From: Sclerurus mexicanus
Taxonomy: Eukaryota; Chordata; Aves; Passeriformes; Furnariidae
Direction: 5' to 3'
Length of the DNA stretch: 64,000 bases
Assembly (NCBI GenBank): GCA_013396755.1
Contig: VWZF01005530.1
Coordinates: forward strand, 348,803 to 412,802
The stretch's first letter is position 1; each line of letters opens with the position of its first letter. The position numbers and the translations under genes are program-made. The notes beneath the pieces are model-generated. The model did no database searches. It saw nothing but the letters and a program-made list of their open reading frames with translations, and had not been told where the DNA came from. Shown here in pieces: positions 33,886 through 46,645 of the stretch.

Positions 33886-36800
33886 CATGCCAGAGAGGAG
33901 CATTGCCATCAGCATTAGTCACCGTTCTCGTAGGAGGAAGGTTGTGAGCAGAGGAGGAGGAGCAGAACTAGAATGTGGAGCAAGACCTCAGTTCTAGAGG
34001 CAGCCACTGGCTCAGCACAGTGTCAGAGCTGACCTTGTGTTGGGAGCCTCCTGGCTGGGGGCTGTGAGCAGGCTGTTGGGGGGCACCAAGGCTGACATGG
34101 CTCCTTTGGAGTAGAAAAACCACTCCAGGAGCACTGCAGCCAGCCGGGAGGGAAGGCGCCAGGTGACATATGGAGTTGTTGATGTGTGTCTGAGGTTAGG
34201 TCGAGAGAGGGACAAACTCACACAAGTGTTTCCCTGCGATGGAGCTGATACATTTCCGAGCTTTCCTTTTTGAGGAGGAGGATCTGGGTGTGAATGAATG
34301 TGAGGGCAATTAGATAAAACTGGAGGAGATGGACTGGAAAGGGAAGAGCAAAGCACCCCAGGGGGTTTGGCTTAGTGGTGTGGGTGAGAAAGCAGGGCAG
34401 GGGCAAAGAAAGGCAGTTGTGGGGGTCTGCAAACATTTGGGGGACACTCAAGGAGAGCACCTCAGGGTTGAGCAAAGGGATATTCCCCTGTGAGTAGTTT
34501 CTAAGAGGTAACAATGAGAAGACTGGCTGTCTTGAAGGAATAAGCCTTGGCTTAAAAGCATGGAGTGAGTGCTCAGCTGGGAGAGGAGCTCTGCATCCAA
34601 TCCCTTCACACTGAGCCCCCAGGTCCTGTGGAATACATGGGCAGCAGATCAGACAGAGAGTAACCCACAAATGCTTACTTGCACTATCTTCTTCCCTCTG
34701 AATTAGCCTCGACCTGGCTGGCAGGTGAAAGCAGGCCGCCTTTGAACTGCAGAGTAGGCAGCTGCCCTATTTGCAGAGTGGGTGGAATTGTAAGGCAGCA
34801 GGTGTGAAGCTCTGGCCACGGGGTGCTGGAGATTTCTGGCAGCAATGCTGGCAGAGAAGAGGTCAGGGCAGTCAGAGGTGGCAGGGGCACAGCTGTCCTT
34901 GTCTGGGCAGGTATAAGTACACTAAGCTCTGCAGTCCCTCTCTGCTAATGAGCAGAAGACTGTGAACTGGTCCTGCAAGCTGTCCTAGGCTCCTGGAACC
35001 TTCCCATAGCCCTCCACATGGCTCCTTCTCCAAAGGACTCCTTGGGTCTGGATGTGTAAGCCAGCCTGCCTTTCACATGCTTTTTTTCTTTCCTTCCTGC
35101 TCTCCTACACATGCTCCAGCCACTGTTCCCTGTCTCCTGCCCCACAGATGTTCTGCTGTGATCTGCCATTCGCCACATCTTCTCCAGCCCCAGATGGGCT
35201 TGAAGAAGTGTGGTCCTGCTTGAGTGGGACCTTCTGCTAGGAACTGTATTGTGAGTGTACAACTCAGCACACATGTGCCTGGGGCTGGTCCCAGGACCTT
35301 CTGAGCATCTTTCCTCTGTGAGCACAGCTGCCCATGTGCCAAATGCCTGGACCTTCTCTTGGTGGTTCCGCCTCTATGGAACTTTTCTCCTTATGTGTGT
35401 GTGTCTGCATCAGAGCCTGTTCCTTGTCATACATACATACATCATCAGGTGGTTGTGATTGCTTTCTCCATGGTGGGCTAGGTCACAATGGGATTAAAAA
35501 GATCATCTAGAGTGGGGGAAAGAAACTGTGTTTTGAGGATTGTTTCACCAAGCTCCAGCTCTGCTTTATTTCCCACCAGGGTTGAGTTGCCAGGTTTCAG
35601 CTGGCATCTTCCTTCCTGAGCACCTCCAACCTGCCAGCAGAAGATGAGCATAAGGCAGCACTGGCTTTCAATAAGAGCTGTGGACCCTGGAACACCAATA
35701 CATCCATAGACGACTAATGAATCACATCACTTATGCATTAACTTCTTTGAAATGCAAAGCACTCCCTTGATATTTCAGCATTTTCCACCTAGTCCAAAGC
35801 AAAACTCAACAGGCAGAGAGGAGGCAAGCAGGAAGCTAAGCAAGGTAACGTTTCCACCTTGTGTCTGTTACAATGATTGCATCAGCCTTAATTACAAAGG
35901 GACTTTCTGCCCTTTAAAGCAGTTCTGTGCATGTCGTATTCTCAGCTTTCCTGCCTCTGGCTAGCTCTGGCTCTGAAACAGTTTCTTTCATGCATTCAAA
36001 ACAGTTTGTAATTAACAATCACATTGTTTTCCTTTGAATATTGACAGAGATACAGAAAACAGAGATTGGGAGCTGAGATGCCGATATGACTGAGTATTAT
36101 TTTGCTTATATGAAATGACTGTTCTCATTTTACAGCAAACTTAGTGCTAATGAAAGGTTCACAGTAGTGAAGAGACCTTGCTCACCAGTTGGTCCTGAAG
36201 CTTGGGAAACTTGGACCATTTTCTCTCATTTCTGTGGGGAAGAAGGACATTTTGGCTCTGCTGCCCTGTAATCTTTGGCCACTTTCTTGACCCTAGTGTG
36301 TGCCTATGCAGAAAAAATCTCTGACACCATTTTTGCTTTTTCAAAATATCCCTCAATGGGAAACCAGCAGAAACAATTAAGCAAACACGGGAGTATCTGA
36401 GCTCCACCACGGGTTCCTGAGCTACTCAGTCAGACCAGAGGGGGCTTAATTTGAAGCCTTGGCTCTGTAAAAAAGAACCAGATTACAAACTTTTTAGGTT
36501 CTGGTGCAAAGCTTGGATGGGAGGATTGTTCCCTCCATCTGTTCTTCTCATTGACAATCTGCCTTTAAAGCCATCGCTGGATAAATCTGGAGGAAGCGTA
36601 AATGCAGGAGCACCTGAATATTGTTTAACAGATGGGGACACATTTTTCAAGCAGAGATTTCCCTTACATTACCCCATTTATTTTCAGGACCATCCTTGCA
36701 ATGCCATGGCTGCCTGGGAATAAGATGGCATCCCAGTCTAAGGCTCATGGCTGGCTAAATTGATTTTCAGTAGGAAACTTTACTTCATGAAGACTGTTGT

Positions 36801-37142
36801 GACATATTTTGCTTGCTTTTGCCCCTTTCAGTGTATCTCCTTTCTGACCAAACTCACATTTGTCATCCAAGCCTTTCAGGGGGACTGTTAGCTGTAAGTA
36901 CTGCATGTCACCCTCTCCCACCCTGGAAACGCTTGAGGAGATCATCCACACACACCTCACTTCAAACTCATTCTAGCATAAACAAACAAAAGCCCACAGG
37001 AATAAACACAAAGTTGGGCTTCCACCTTCACATATCCCTCTCCTCCTTCCCCAACAGGCAGTCTGGCAATTCCCCTCCTGTTGACAGCATTCTCTCCTGT
37101 TCTTCCACCTTTGATGTCACAGGATCCCTAATGCATTTAGCG
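33886..37142. other. Intergenic, nothing firm
   Basis: A (CATA)3 tract occurs at about 35430. The interval 35980-36140 is AT-rich. No gene supported. Confidence 0.5.
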
Positions 37143-37317
37143 CAGTGGCTTTCGGCTTCCTCAGCTTAAGGGCCACTAAAAGTTTTCTGACAGCAACACA
37201 GATGCGAACTGTTGAATGGCAGAAAGGAAATTGCTTTTCTTTGCGACCTTTTCACAATGCCATGCAAGTAGTCGCTTGAACCTCCTGGTCTCAAGGACCA
37301 CGGATTGAAAGCCACTG
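37143..37317. mobile_element. hAT (Charlie-like) miniature inverted-repeat transposon
   Basis: 175-bp element with perfect 11-bp terminal inverted repeats: CAGTGGCTTTC at the left and GAAAGCCACTG at the right. CAGTGG...CCACTG ends are typical of hAT-Charlie nonautonomous elements, and the subterminal GGACCACGGATTGAAAGCCA also resembles them. No transposase is encoded. The flanking 8-mers (ATTTAGCG and ACTTATCA) share 5 of 8 bases, fitting an eroded 8-bp target duplication and an old insertion. Confidence 0.8.
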
Positions 37318-39889
37318 ACTTATCAGGCAGCATATGGAGATCACTTCAGGTAGCATCTCTGGGTGGGAATGGGTTAGCCATCAAATTTAACAGGCAGCAG
37401 CATTTCATGCAGGTACAGAAGGCAATAAGAAGCTACTGAAATTGCAGTGGGACTTTGGATATTCCTGATGGAGATGGGGAACTCTCCCCTACCACAATAC
37501 CCATCCTTATAGCGAGCAGAGCCCTGTCTGTGAAGCCATAAAGATCTGCCTGAGATGAGCCTAGTTTCTTCACCTGCTCCCCAGAGAAGAGGCACAACAG
37601 GTGCCACACTCCTGACCCCAGACATTCAGAGTTTGCCAGTCTGGTCTCCAAATTCAAACAAAGATATTAAGTGTTATTTTCTTTCCACTTGCCTTCTGGC
37701 TCTGGAACCAGTTGGTTGCACTCAAATAACATTCACAGCTTTTATTTATTTTTTCGCCCAGCCACAGGGACTAGAACTTTTCCTTTCTCTCTCTCTTTTT
37801 TTTTTTTCAATAAAAGCCAAAAGCTGAGAGTCTTGCTGAATCACTTGTCTCCTTTAAGGAAAATATTCAGTATTAGGAATTGTGCAGTGTATGCATGAGA
37901 TTTGGCAGTGCCAACAGGAGATGAAACCCAAAGATGATGTAATGCAGCCATGGTAGGAAGGACAACAGAAGGATTGTGTTTGGGGGCGCTGGCAGCCGTG
38001 GTCAGAGGGCAGGGTTCCATGACTGTGACCACATCCCCTGACTGTGGCAGACAAATGCCGTGGGATGCTGTGTAGGTGGTGATGACAGGCAGGCATCGGG
38101 CTCAGCCCATACCAACCTGCCCCCTCCACTACTTCTGCACCTAAAGTGGAAGTCAAGGTAAAGATCATGTCTTCAGGGAGAGGTGGGCAATGCTGGGCAC
38201 TGGATCAGCTGGCTGGAAAGAAACGAAAGGAAGGAAAAGAGAAGGTGGGGGAAGCAGGCATAAGGCTTGGAAGTGGGAGAGACATACGTGGAACAGGCAG
38301 GTTTTCCCCAAGACCACCTGAGTTGAACCTGAGTAGCTGCTTGCTGTCTCACTGACCCTCATCCCTGCCCATCCACAGTTCTGGACTCAGGAAAATCCAG
38401 CAGAAAACACAAGGCAGCTTCCTGTGGTGGGTTAGGTGGTGCAGCATGCCATGGGCAGGGTCCTGTTCTCTCTGGGCCATAAGAACTCAAAATCCAGCTA
38501 CCAGGAGAAGTCTCAGCCTAAGAAGAAGGGAAAAAAAAGAAGTGATAAATGGGCACAGACAATAGACCCCAAATGTCTCAGCTTCCATATCACTTCCCCT
38601 TCCCCCTCCTTCTCTGTTCTTCAGTCACTGTATTCTTCCTGGGAGAAAGTGTCTGTTGGAAAACAGAGAGAGGAGACGACAAACACTGCTGTGGAATTAT
38701 TTAACGAGCCAGAATGAATTGCATTTGAAATCATTTAAATGGGATCTGGGAGTATTTAACTGCAGCACAGGAACTTAACAAGAGTGGGAAAGGATTTTGT
38801 GCTAATTGCTGGCAATGATATACCTACAGAGAGAGAACATGCAGCAATTAGTAAGCAAGGCTGTAATTTCAGCCTAAGGTCCCTGTCTGCCCTAGAATAT
38901 GGCATGGATTATCTGCTGGAAGGAAGATGGGGCACTGATGCACGGCTGACCAGAGAAAGGAGCAGATGAGGTTCTCATTAATAAGCCATTAACCAAGTTT
39001 TTCCAACAGTGGGATGCAGGGGATGGATTTGGTCAGATCCATACATCCCTTTGCATCATTCCAGGTTTGAGTCCTGACCTGTTCCCCAACCTGGCATGAC
39101 TCAGATTGGCAAAGCCAAAATGGAGCACAAAGCCTCATCCCAACCCACCCGTTCTTGCCCACCCAGACGTGGCAAGGACCAATCCTGCAGCCAGACTGCA
39201 CTTAATGTCTGGGTGGTGGCGCTACATCTCCTGGTGTGCAGAACCTGGGGACCAATTCAATCATTTGTTGCTGAGAACTCAGCAGCTTCAGGCATCCTCA
39301 ACACTGCTGGATTTGGGGAGCCACCAGAACAAGACCAAGGAGCTGGGGATGAGATGTAGCCTTGTTCATAGCCTGGATGAGAGCAGAGTCTGGGGTGAAG
39401 AACTGCAGGCTGGGGCCATATGGTGATGGGGTGAGATAGGATGATGAGTAAGGAAAGGAAGTGAGATGAGATGGGAAACTTTTGGAGGTGCAGTGCCAAG
39501 CATACAGGAGGCTGCACCCACCAGAAACACCCCAAATGGCCCCAAGTCTGAGAACAGGGACCTGCCCTTCCTATAGAGATGCCCATACAAGACAGACCCT
39601 GTGGTCCCGTTCTGCTGTGTCTGCAAAACTGGCGTACGAAGGATGTCCAGCAGCATGACTCAAGCCCCATTCCAAACAGAGATGATCTGCCATGGCTCTA
39701 GAAGGGACAGCCCTAGCTAGCAGCAGCCCTGGAAGGGTGTGCTCACTGCAGGGGAAAGCAGAAAGTCACCAGCTCTCGGCCGTGCTGCTGACGCCCAGCA
39801 GCTGCAGGCAGCCTCCGCCAGCGTCTGCTCATTGTTTCCTGGTCCTGCCGCTCCCCGTCTCTATTCTCTCCCTGTGATGTGTCTGTCTT
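37318..39889. other. Intergenic, nothing recognised
   Basis: A pyrimidine/T tract followed by AATAAA occurs at about 37789-37815, and an AT-rich patch at 38690-38790 (GGAATTATTTAACGAG, ATCATTTAAATGGG). No gene supported. Confidence 0.5.
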
Positions 39890-40200
39890 TGGCTTTTTGT
39901 CTTTCAATCAGTTTTCATCTCAGTAATTCCCATTCAATGGTTAGTCCCTGATCTTTCTAATTGAGATCAGAGCTTCGTATAATAGGAAGGGGGGGAGGGA
40001 GACTATTTTTAATTTGCTACGTTCCCATTAATAACAAGTTCTAATTAAAAAACCTCCATCTTCTATCCTCCCAAGTTCAGAGGAAAACTCTCTACGACTT
40101 CTGTTGGAATCTTCTGCTGATAAATTGGTACCACAGCCTCCTAGAACAGCTGGTCCTCTTTAGCAGGCATAGTAATTAATGGGAATAATAAATGCATTCA
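39890..40200. other. AT-rich island, candidate noncoding regulatory element
   Basis: Contains TCTAATTGAGATCAGAG, CTATTTTTAATTTGC, CCATTAATAACAAG and TTCTAATTAAAAAACC, plus GTAATTAATGGG near 40171. Several TAAT cores in about 300 bases, flanked by GC-richer DNA. Confidence 0.3.
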
Positions 40201-42189
40201 AAGCAGGTTCGTAACCCTCCTTTCTGTGCACTCAGACATCTCTTCACATTGCAAGAGACACACATCAACATTTCCACTTCCAAAACAGGCCCAGAAGAGC
40301 TGCCTACATCTAACAAGCCTGGGTTTCATTAGCACTCGCTGTCCCATGATAAACCTTGTGATATGAAGTGTCCCCATGGATGGGGAAATTCCCTCTTGAT
40401 TGGAAATGAAGTGGATGCAGAGCAGGAACCGTACCTTGTAGCACCTCTGCAGCTGTCGAGGACTTTTTGCCAATTCTGAGTTTTATATCACAGCTCCCTG
40501 AGCTCTGTGGGCAAGAAAACGATGTTCTGCCCTTCTCCTCGAACCTGCCCAGTGGGAAGGGTCTCCAGTTTTACAGAGCATGGACTTACACACATGTCCT
40601 GCTCTGATGGGTGGGGTGAATGTTGGGATGGCTCAGCCTTGTCCAGAGCTGCTGGATTTTGCTGCCAGCACAGCCAGGAGCAGCCCTACATATGCCTGTG
40701 CTCCTGTGCAATGCTGCTGTTGCTGCTATGGCAGGGGAAAGAAAAGTAGGAAAAAGATCTCAGAGTGCTTTGCCCCTTGCACAAGAAGACAGGAGATCAG
40801 GATTTTCCCTTTTCTCCAGCTCCTCTTCTGCTTTGCTTTGTCCATCTTCCTGCCTACCATGTGTTGTGATAGACAGATATTGCTGCCTTGCAACACCCAT
40901 GTAGTGAGACAGAGATGAAGATGGAGCACATGCCAAGTGAAGGCTGAGGTCACACCATGAGCCGGAGATGATGCCCAGATGTCTCCATTTCCCTTCCTGT
41001 GCATACCAGACCACCACATGGGAACAACCTTGCCCAGAGAAGGGGACCACAGGGGACATATCCAGCCCGGGTCAGCAAGCACAGAGAAGGAGAAACGCAA
41101 GATCCAACAGGCTGCACACCCTCTCATCCCTTTGTGCAGATCTCCATTTACACCAGCTGCTGACTTGGGCTTCCTTGGATGTGCAGATCAGCTCTGCTGG
41201 GGATGGATGACCCCTCGCTGTCCCTCTTGCTTGCTTTTGTTCACCGCTGCTGAGTTAATGGACTCATCTCAGGAGTGGCCAAACCAGGAGCCATCAGTGC
41301 AGATATCCCCGAGCTGAGCAATCTGTCCTGAGCAGTGATTTCAATTAAAGGGTCATTAGCGTGAAATCTTATCCAGCTCAGCTCCCATTTGCCAGCAGGA
41401 GGTCCTTCTCCTCTCTATCCCAAGCCCTGCTCTGCGGTTAGAGCGCACTGCTCCTGCTGGAGCCCTCCAGTTTTGCTAAAACACAGCAGCTGCTGCTAAT
41501 AAACAAACATATTGATCATAGAGATATGGGCTGTCAGGGACTTAATTCATGAATGAAATGGGCTTAAGAGCGGCTGGTAGGCAAGAGCTCTGCTTAAAGT
41601 GTTCCTAGCCAAGATGGTGCTTGGAAGTGGGAACAGAGTAGCCCAGCAGCTGCTCCACACTGGGATGTCACAGTCTGGGGCTGATGTAAAGATCTGGGGA
41701 TGAAATTTATTTTGGGGACTGAAAGGAGCAGAGCAAGGTTTCCCCTTCATCTTTATAGGCCACTGATAATACACTTGTGGTGCAGTGAAGGGCTCTGTGC
41801 TTCCTTCCTACTGTGGCATTTAGCAAGAGGCTCCTGGTTTTGCTCCGCCCTTTGGGAAGCATCTGGGCCACCAAAAAATCAGGGCTAATTTGAGGAGAAA
41901 ACTATCAAATACCCCACAAAAACTAGTCCGTCAAGTCCTTCAGAGATCTGGGACTTGTAGAGAAACCAGAGCAGGACCCATGCCTGCCTGCTGGAGTTTG
42001 TGATACCCATTTCAGAGATCAGACGGTGCTGCAGCATCATTCAGAAACTACATCAGAGCTGAGGAGGCGAGAGCTCCAAGTTGCCAACATTTCTATTCTC
42101 CTGACAGCAAGCAGGTTTTCCTGGTTTTTGATCAAATTTTCCTTCCACAGACAGACAGTAAAACTCTTCCTGCATGTAAGACCAAGGCT
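40201..42189. other. Intergenic, nothing recognised
   Basis: No mobile element or exon recognised. A short AT-rich patch at 41340-41370 (TTTCAATTAAAGGGTCATTA) resembles the islands elsewhere. Confidence 0.5.
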
Positions 42190-42560
42190 GCTTATCTCAC
42201 TACGATACTAATGCTGCCATTGTTTCTGAATCGTCATAATTGTGTGGAGTCAGACCTAAACAAGGTAAAATCAGCTCAGAAATGGATCCTGCACAGCCAG
42301 GGACTGTAATTACAACAAAAGTATATTTGAATGTAGCCTTTATAGGTGCAGTAAATTACACTGCAATACACAAGGATATAGGTTGATCTGTAACTGATTT
42401 CCGTCCTTTGGTATTGGCCGCGATGAAAGCAGCTGTTAAAATAGGTCTTAGTATTTATGGTCCTGGGATGTGGAGGCCTTGCTGAGAGTTTGATGAATGA
42501 ACTTTCAAGGACAGGAATAGTTGTCAGTCTGAAATATTTATCAGTCTGAAATCTCCCTGC
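42190..42560. other. AT-rich island with SOX-like motif and a short direct repeat
   Basis: CCATTGTTTCTG (SOX-like) at about 42218, GTAATTACAAC at about 42307, TAAATTACACTGC at about 42351. TCAGTCTGAAAT occurs twice (42524-42535 and 42541-42552). No coding sense. Confidence 0.3.
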
Positions 42561-45500
42561 AGTTCATTCCATGGTTTGATACCTCCATTTTTAATTCCTG
42601 TTTTCTAGGTTTATAGCTGTGGTTCCCTGGGCAGAAGGAGGGTCTCTGCTGTGGGGCTGCAGTGGCAGGACTGCATCTCTGCCTCCTTTGCCCCTGCCTT
42701 GTCCCATCTGGCAAAGGTGGATGGAGGGAGATTGGCTCCCTACAGCTTGGGGATCAGTCCTGGGGAGATTGAGCAGCCTGGGGAGGACAAAGAAGGGAGA
42801 GCTGCCTGCTGCTGTGCTTTCAGGGCTACCAGGATGGAAAAACTATCCAAAGCTCTCTGTCTGCGCAAAACACCTCTGCAGGGAGGCATGTGGATTCTCC
42901 TTCTAAAATCAATGATGGTTGTGCTGTTTGCAGAGGCAAAGAAAGGAGGTGCACACATTTATGGGCATTCAGCAGCTGCAGCAGCCCCGTGGCAGGGGGG
43001 ACATGAGGAGAGCATCTGACCTCTGTACTGCCCAGCAGGCAGCAAACCCCACTCTAGTGCTGTTGTCTGTTCTCCCCATGTCAGCAATGACCACTGTATG
43101 AACTGGCTGTGGTACCCTGCACTAGCCAGCCTGGGCTGCTCCTGCTGCCCTCTGCCCTAGGGTCTGTGTTCCAGGGCCTGCCAAAGAAATTCCTGCTCTT
43201 ATGCACAGCAGGAGGTGGAGAATGTGTCTGGATGGGCTGCATGCCTCCCCCAGTGTGTGTCTGGACCTTTCTGCTGTAAGGCCTTTGCCATAGGCTTCCT
43301 GCATCCCTCTGGCCAAGGAGAGGCCAAGGGAACTTAAGGCCAGATGGGTAAGATGGGCTCTCCATCACTCTGTATCTCATTTCTTCCCGACCAACAGCAC
43401 AGCCCCTTTCACTGCCTGATCTCCGGTGTCCCCTTGATTCATGGCATGAGCAGTATATCTGGGACTACCAGCCCCCTCTGATGAAGAAGGCAGCCTGGAC
43501 ACTTTGATTCTCTTTTGTATGGGAGAGGAAGGCCTGTAAGGTTTTACACCAGCACAGATGAACTTTCCTCTCCTCTTCTACGAACACAAACCCAAACCCA
43601 GTGGAATGTGTTTAATTTCTGGCCCATCTTTCTGTGCTGCTTTTATGAGCCTGTTGTGTTTTGCAACGAAAGTGTGAAGACCACGAGTAGTGCATGAGGC
43701 CACTGCAGAACCACGTCCCACTGCAGGCCCATGAATGAGGGCAAAAGTGTCTACTGAGCAGGAAAAATACTCTGTTCCATAGGGATCTGCTGCTTGAGAA
43801 AACACTCAGGACCATGACCATGGTCTCTCTTCAGAGCCTGATCTCACCAGCTGGGAGTTTCTAGATTCCTTAGGTCTCAGGCACCCAGAACCTGCAAGTT
43901 AATAAATGTCTAGACGTTATCCCCTGAGAGAGGGGTTGAAAGCTCCCTATGATCCACCTTCAGCAAATGCCAGCAAAGCACATTTGCTTGAGGTTTCTTG
44001 AAGCTACCACTGAAAGGTCAGATCCCTCAGTGAGACGAAAAGCTCTCTTCTTCCTTCTAGCTGTTCCATCAATACTTGTTTTTCCTCTCCATTTACTTTT
44101 ACCTTCCTGTTCAGAAAAACATAAACAAAGAAGGGAAAAATGCTGCTTCCCATGTCAGCAGCTAAGCAGCTTCTACTGCCAGAGGCCAGGACAAAGACCC
44201 CAGCACAAGCTGGGGACAATAGTGTAGACCAGGAGTCCCTAGTGATGATCAGGGTCGGTGCAAAGCTGGTGTGAAGTTGAGATACAGAGAGGACATCTGA
44301 TTTTCTCCATCCAGAAGCAAGGCATGGTCCTTGTTCTCTATGTGTTCCCTTCAGCCTGGCTGGCTCCAGGATCCTTTCTGAGTCCTGGGGCAGGAAGAAC
44401 AGATGCTGTGCACAGGGAGAAGGGAAGGTGGGAACAACAGGAAGCCTATGTGGATCTTGCTATGGTTTTATGATAGCTATTGTTTTAGGCCTCACAGATG
44501 GGCAGCAGGTGGAAAAAAGCATCCAGTTTCACCCTTGCAATGATTTATCTAAAAATAGTGACCACTGCTGTAGCCTGTGCCACCTCCTTGGAAGCAGCCT
44601 TTGAGGGGCTGCTTGTTAGCCCCATTGGGAGAAAAGCAAATGGCTCTCCAAGCCTTTGGACATCTGCCGTGGAGGTCTGGTTTGGATGGCTCCTTCTTCC
44701 AGCAGCCACCCAACATGGTTTGGCCATGGGCAGCCAGTGCTCTTTGAGCTGGGGAAGGAGATCTCACCCTTTGGTGTAGGAGCGGGAGCTCTGTGCAGAG
44801 GACTGGAACCCTCTCTTGCTTAGCTAGTTAATGGGTCTCCACTGAGTTATTCACATAATAGCATCTGGGAATAATATTCCTTAACCCACTGCTGAGCCCT
44901 TCAGTGATGATTACTCCAGCTGCAGCCCACCTCTCTTCCACTTGCCACTCCCACCCTTCCCTTCTCCCCCATCTCTATCTTGTTTCTCTCTCTTGGTCAT
45001 TATGGCCTTTGTCCAACAAAGCACTTAACCAGGTGTTTCCCTGAACAAGTAACCTGGCTGTCTCCATGTGGTGGATCCGGATGCCCTTTGCAGGAGGCAT
45101 CTGGCCACCTTTGCCCTCTGGACACCTGGGGCTTTCGCGGCATGGAAAAGCTCTTGGGCTGAGGGTAGAGGAGCTTGGAAAAGCCTTGGATGGCCCTCCT
45201 GACCTGCTGGCTGTGATCTGCAGTCCTGCCATCTGCTTGTGTGTTAAAAAATGAAATAAATCACTAAGGATTTCCTCCCTGAGCTTGGGGAACAGGAGCA
45301 GTGCTGACCCTAGGACTGGGCTGGGCCATCCAAGCTGGTGCTGCTCAACAAGCAGAGAAAGGCTGAGCTTTTTGGATCTCTGCATGGGAGGAAGAAGTGC
45401 GAGTGAGGGGACCTGTCTGGCCATGGAGGGCACCTGGAGAGCCCTGGAAAAGAGTCCAGGCAATGATCCCAAAAGCACCTTCTCCAATTCGTTAGCTATT

Positions 45501-45790
45501 GCAGGTGCTTTTTGTAGGTGTGTTTGTTATTCCTCATGGACCTTCTCACTAGTCACCCAGTGTGCACAGTTTCTGCACAACATCCAAGTCAGAAACGTGT
45601 CCATAGTCTTAGAAAAGGTAGGACATTATTTTTGCTGACACAAGGGAGAGGAGTGTCTCCAGGCGGCTGAGGAGTCTACCAAAGAGGTAAAAATATTTTC
45701 TGTGTGACCGGGACCAGATCCTCTGCCTTTCAGTCTAAGAGAGATTCAAGGTTAGCTTCTTGCACTGGTGCTCAGTTCTGTAACAAGCCA
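42561..45790. other. Intergenic, nothing recognised
   Basis: Mixed-composition DNA. Open frames up to 170 codons (minus strand, 44975-45487) resemble no known protein. Confidence 0.5.
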
Positions 45791-45960
45791 CAGATAAGAC
45801 AGTGGGCCTTACATTTCAGAACTTATATATTCAATTAATCAATGGAATATTCCATTAGTGTAATAATCACTTGGCATCGCCTGATCTATAGGTACATCTC
45901 AGCTGGGCCTCACAAATTGATTTCTGATGAAGTTCTAATTGACTGCACAGGCAGAAGAGG
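45791..45960. other. AT-rich island, candidate noncoding regulatory element
   Basis: TATATTCAATTAATCAATGG, ATTCCATTAGTGTAATAATC, AATTGATTTCTGATG and TTCTAATTGACTGC lie within 170 bases. ATTAATCA-type cores suit homeodomain or PBX/HOX-like factors. Confidence 0.35.
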
Positions 45961-46532
45961 ACCTGTCTGAGCATGTTGAAGCAGGGCTGGTAAAGGCTCT
46001 GGCAGCAGCACCTCCCCCCAAGGAAGGGGAAGGAGGAGGGGGAGGTGTGATTTATGCCCCATTTATCACGACAGCCTCTACCCTATCCCATTTTATTGGT
46101 CCCAAGTGAGGCATGAGAGCTTACAGCTTTAATGTGGAAATTTGCAGGCAGCCGGAGACCCCCGTAAGCTGCTGACAGCTGCTTGTCACTTATGCCGGGG
46201 GTGCCGGGGGTACCCTAAATCCTGAGCCTCCTAACACAGGATGTAGCCATGCCACGAGTCCTGTGGGGAGGTCTCAGGTTTCCTCCGGCACGTGTTTATT
46301 CACTGGCTGGGCTCTGCCACCCTTCTCAGTTGAGCCGTGGGGATTTCTTTCTCCTGCTGTGGCTCAGAGCATGAGTGGGTGGATGTGCCTGGAGGGAGGC
46401 AGTGGCTGACCCCCATGTGTCCTTTCTTGGCCATCCTGCAGCCCTATATCCTGAATGCTGTCCTTCCTGAGTCTGGACGTAGTCCGTGAAGTAGAGTAAC
46501 ACCACAGGGACAATCTGTGTTGCAAAAGGGTT
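45961..46532. other. Intergenic with a small GC-rich patch
   Basis: GCCGGGGGTGCCGGGGGTAC at 46194-46213 is a local duplication of a GCCGGGGGT unit. Nothing else recognised. Confidence 0.5.
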
Positions 46533-46645
46533 GTGGAATAGTTTGGGTTGGAAGGAACCTTAAAGAGCATCTAGTTCCAACCCCCTGCCATTATCAGGGA
46601 CACCTTTCACTGGAACTCCATGCCAAAGACCTCCAAAGGCTCTAA
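46533..46645 (-). mobile_element. CR1 LINE fragment (3' end), minus strand
   Basis: The plus strand carries the reverse complement of a CR1 tail: GTTTGGGTTGGAAGGAACCT, TAAAGAGCATCTAGTTCCAA, CCCCCTGCCATTATCAGGGA, then CACCTTTCACTGGAACTCC. It is 5'-truncated and has the same orientation as the copy at 31.5 kb, but belongs to a different CR1 subfamily judged by the CCCCCTGCC block. Confidence 0.92.
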
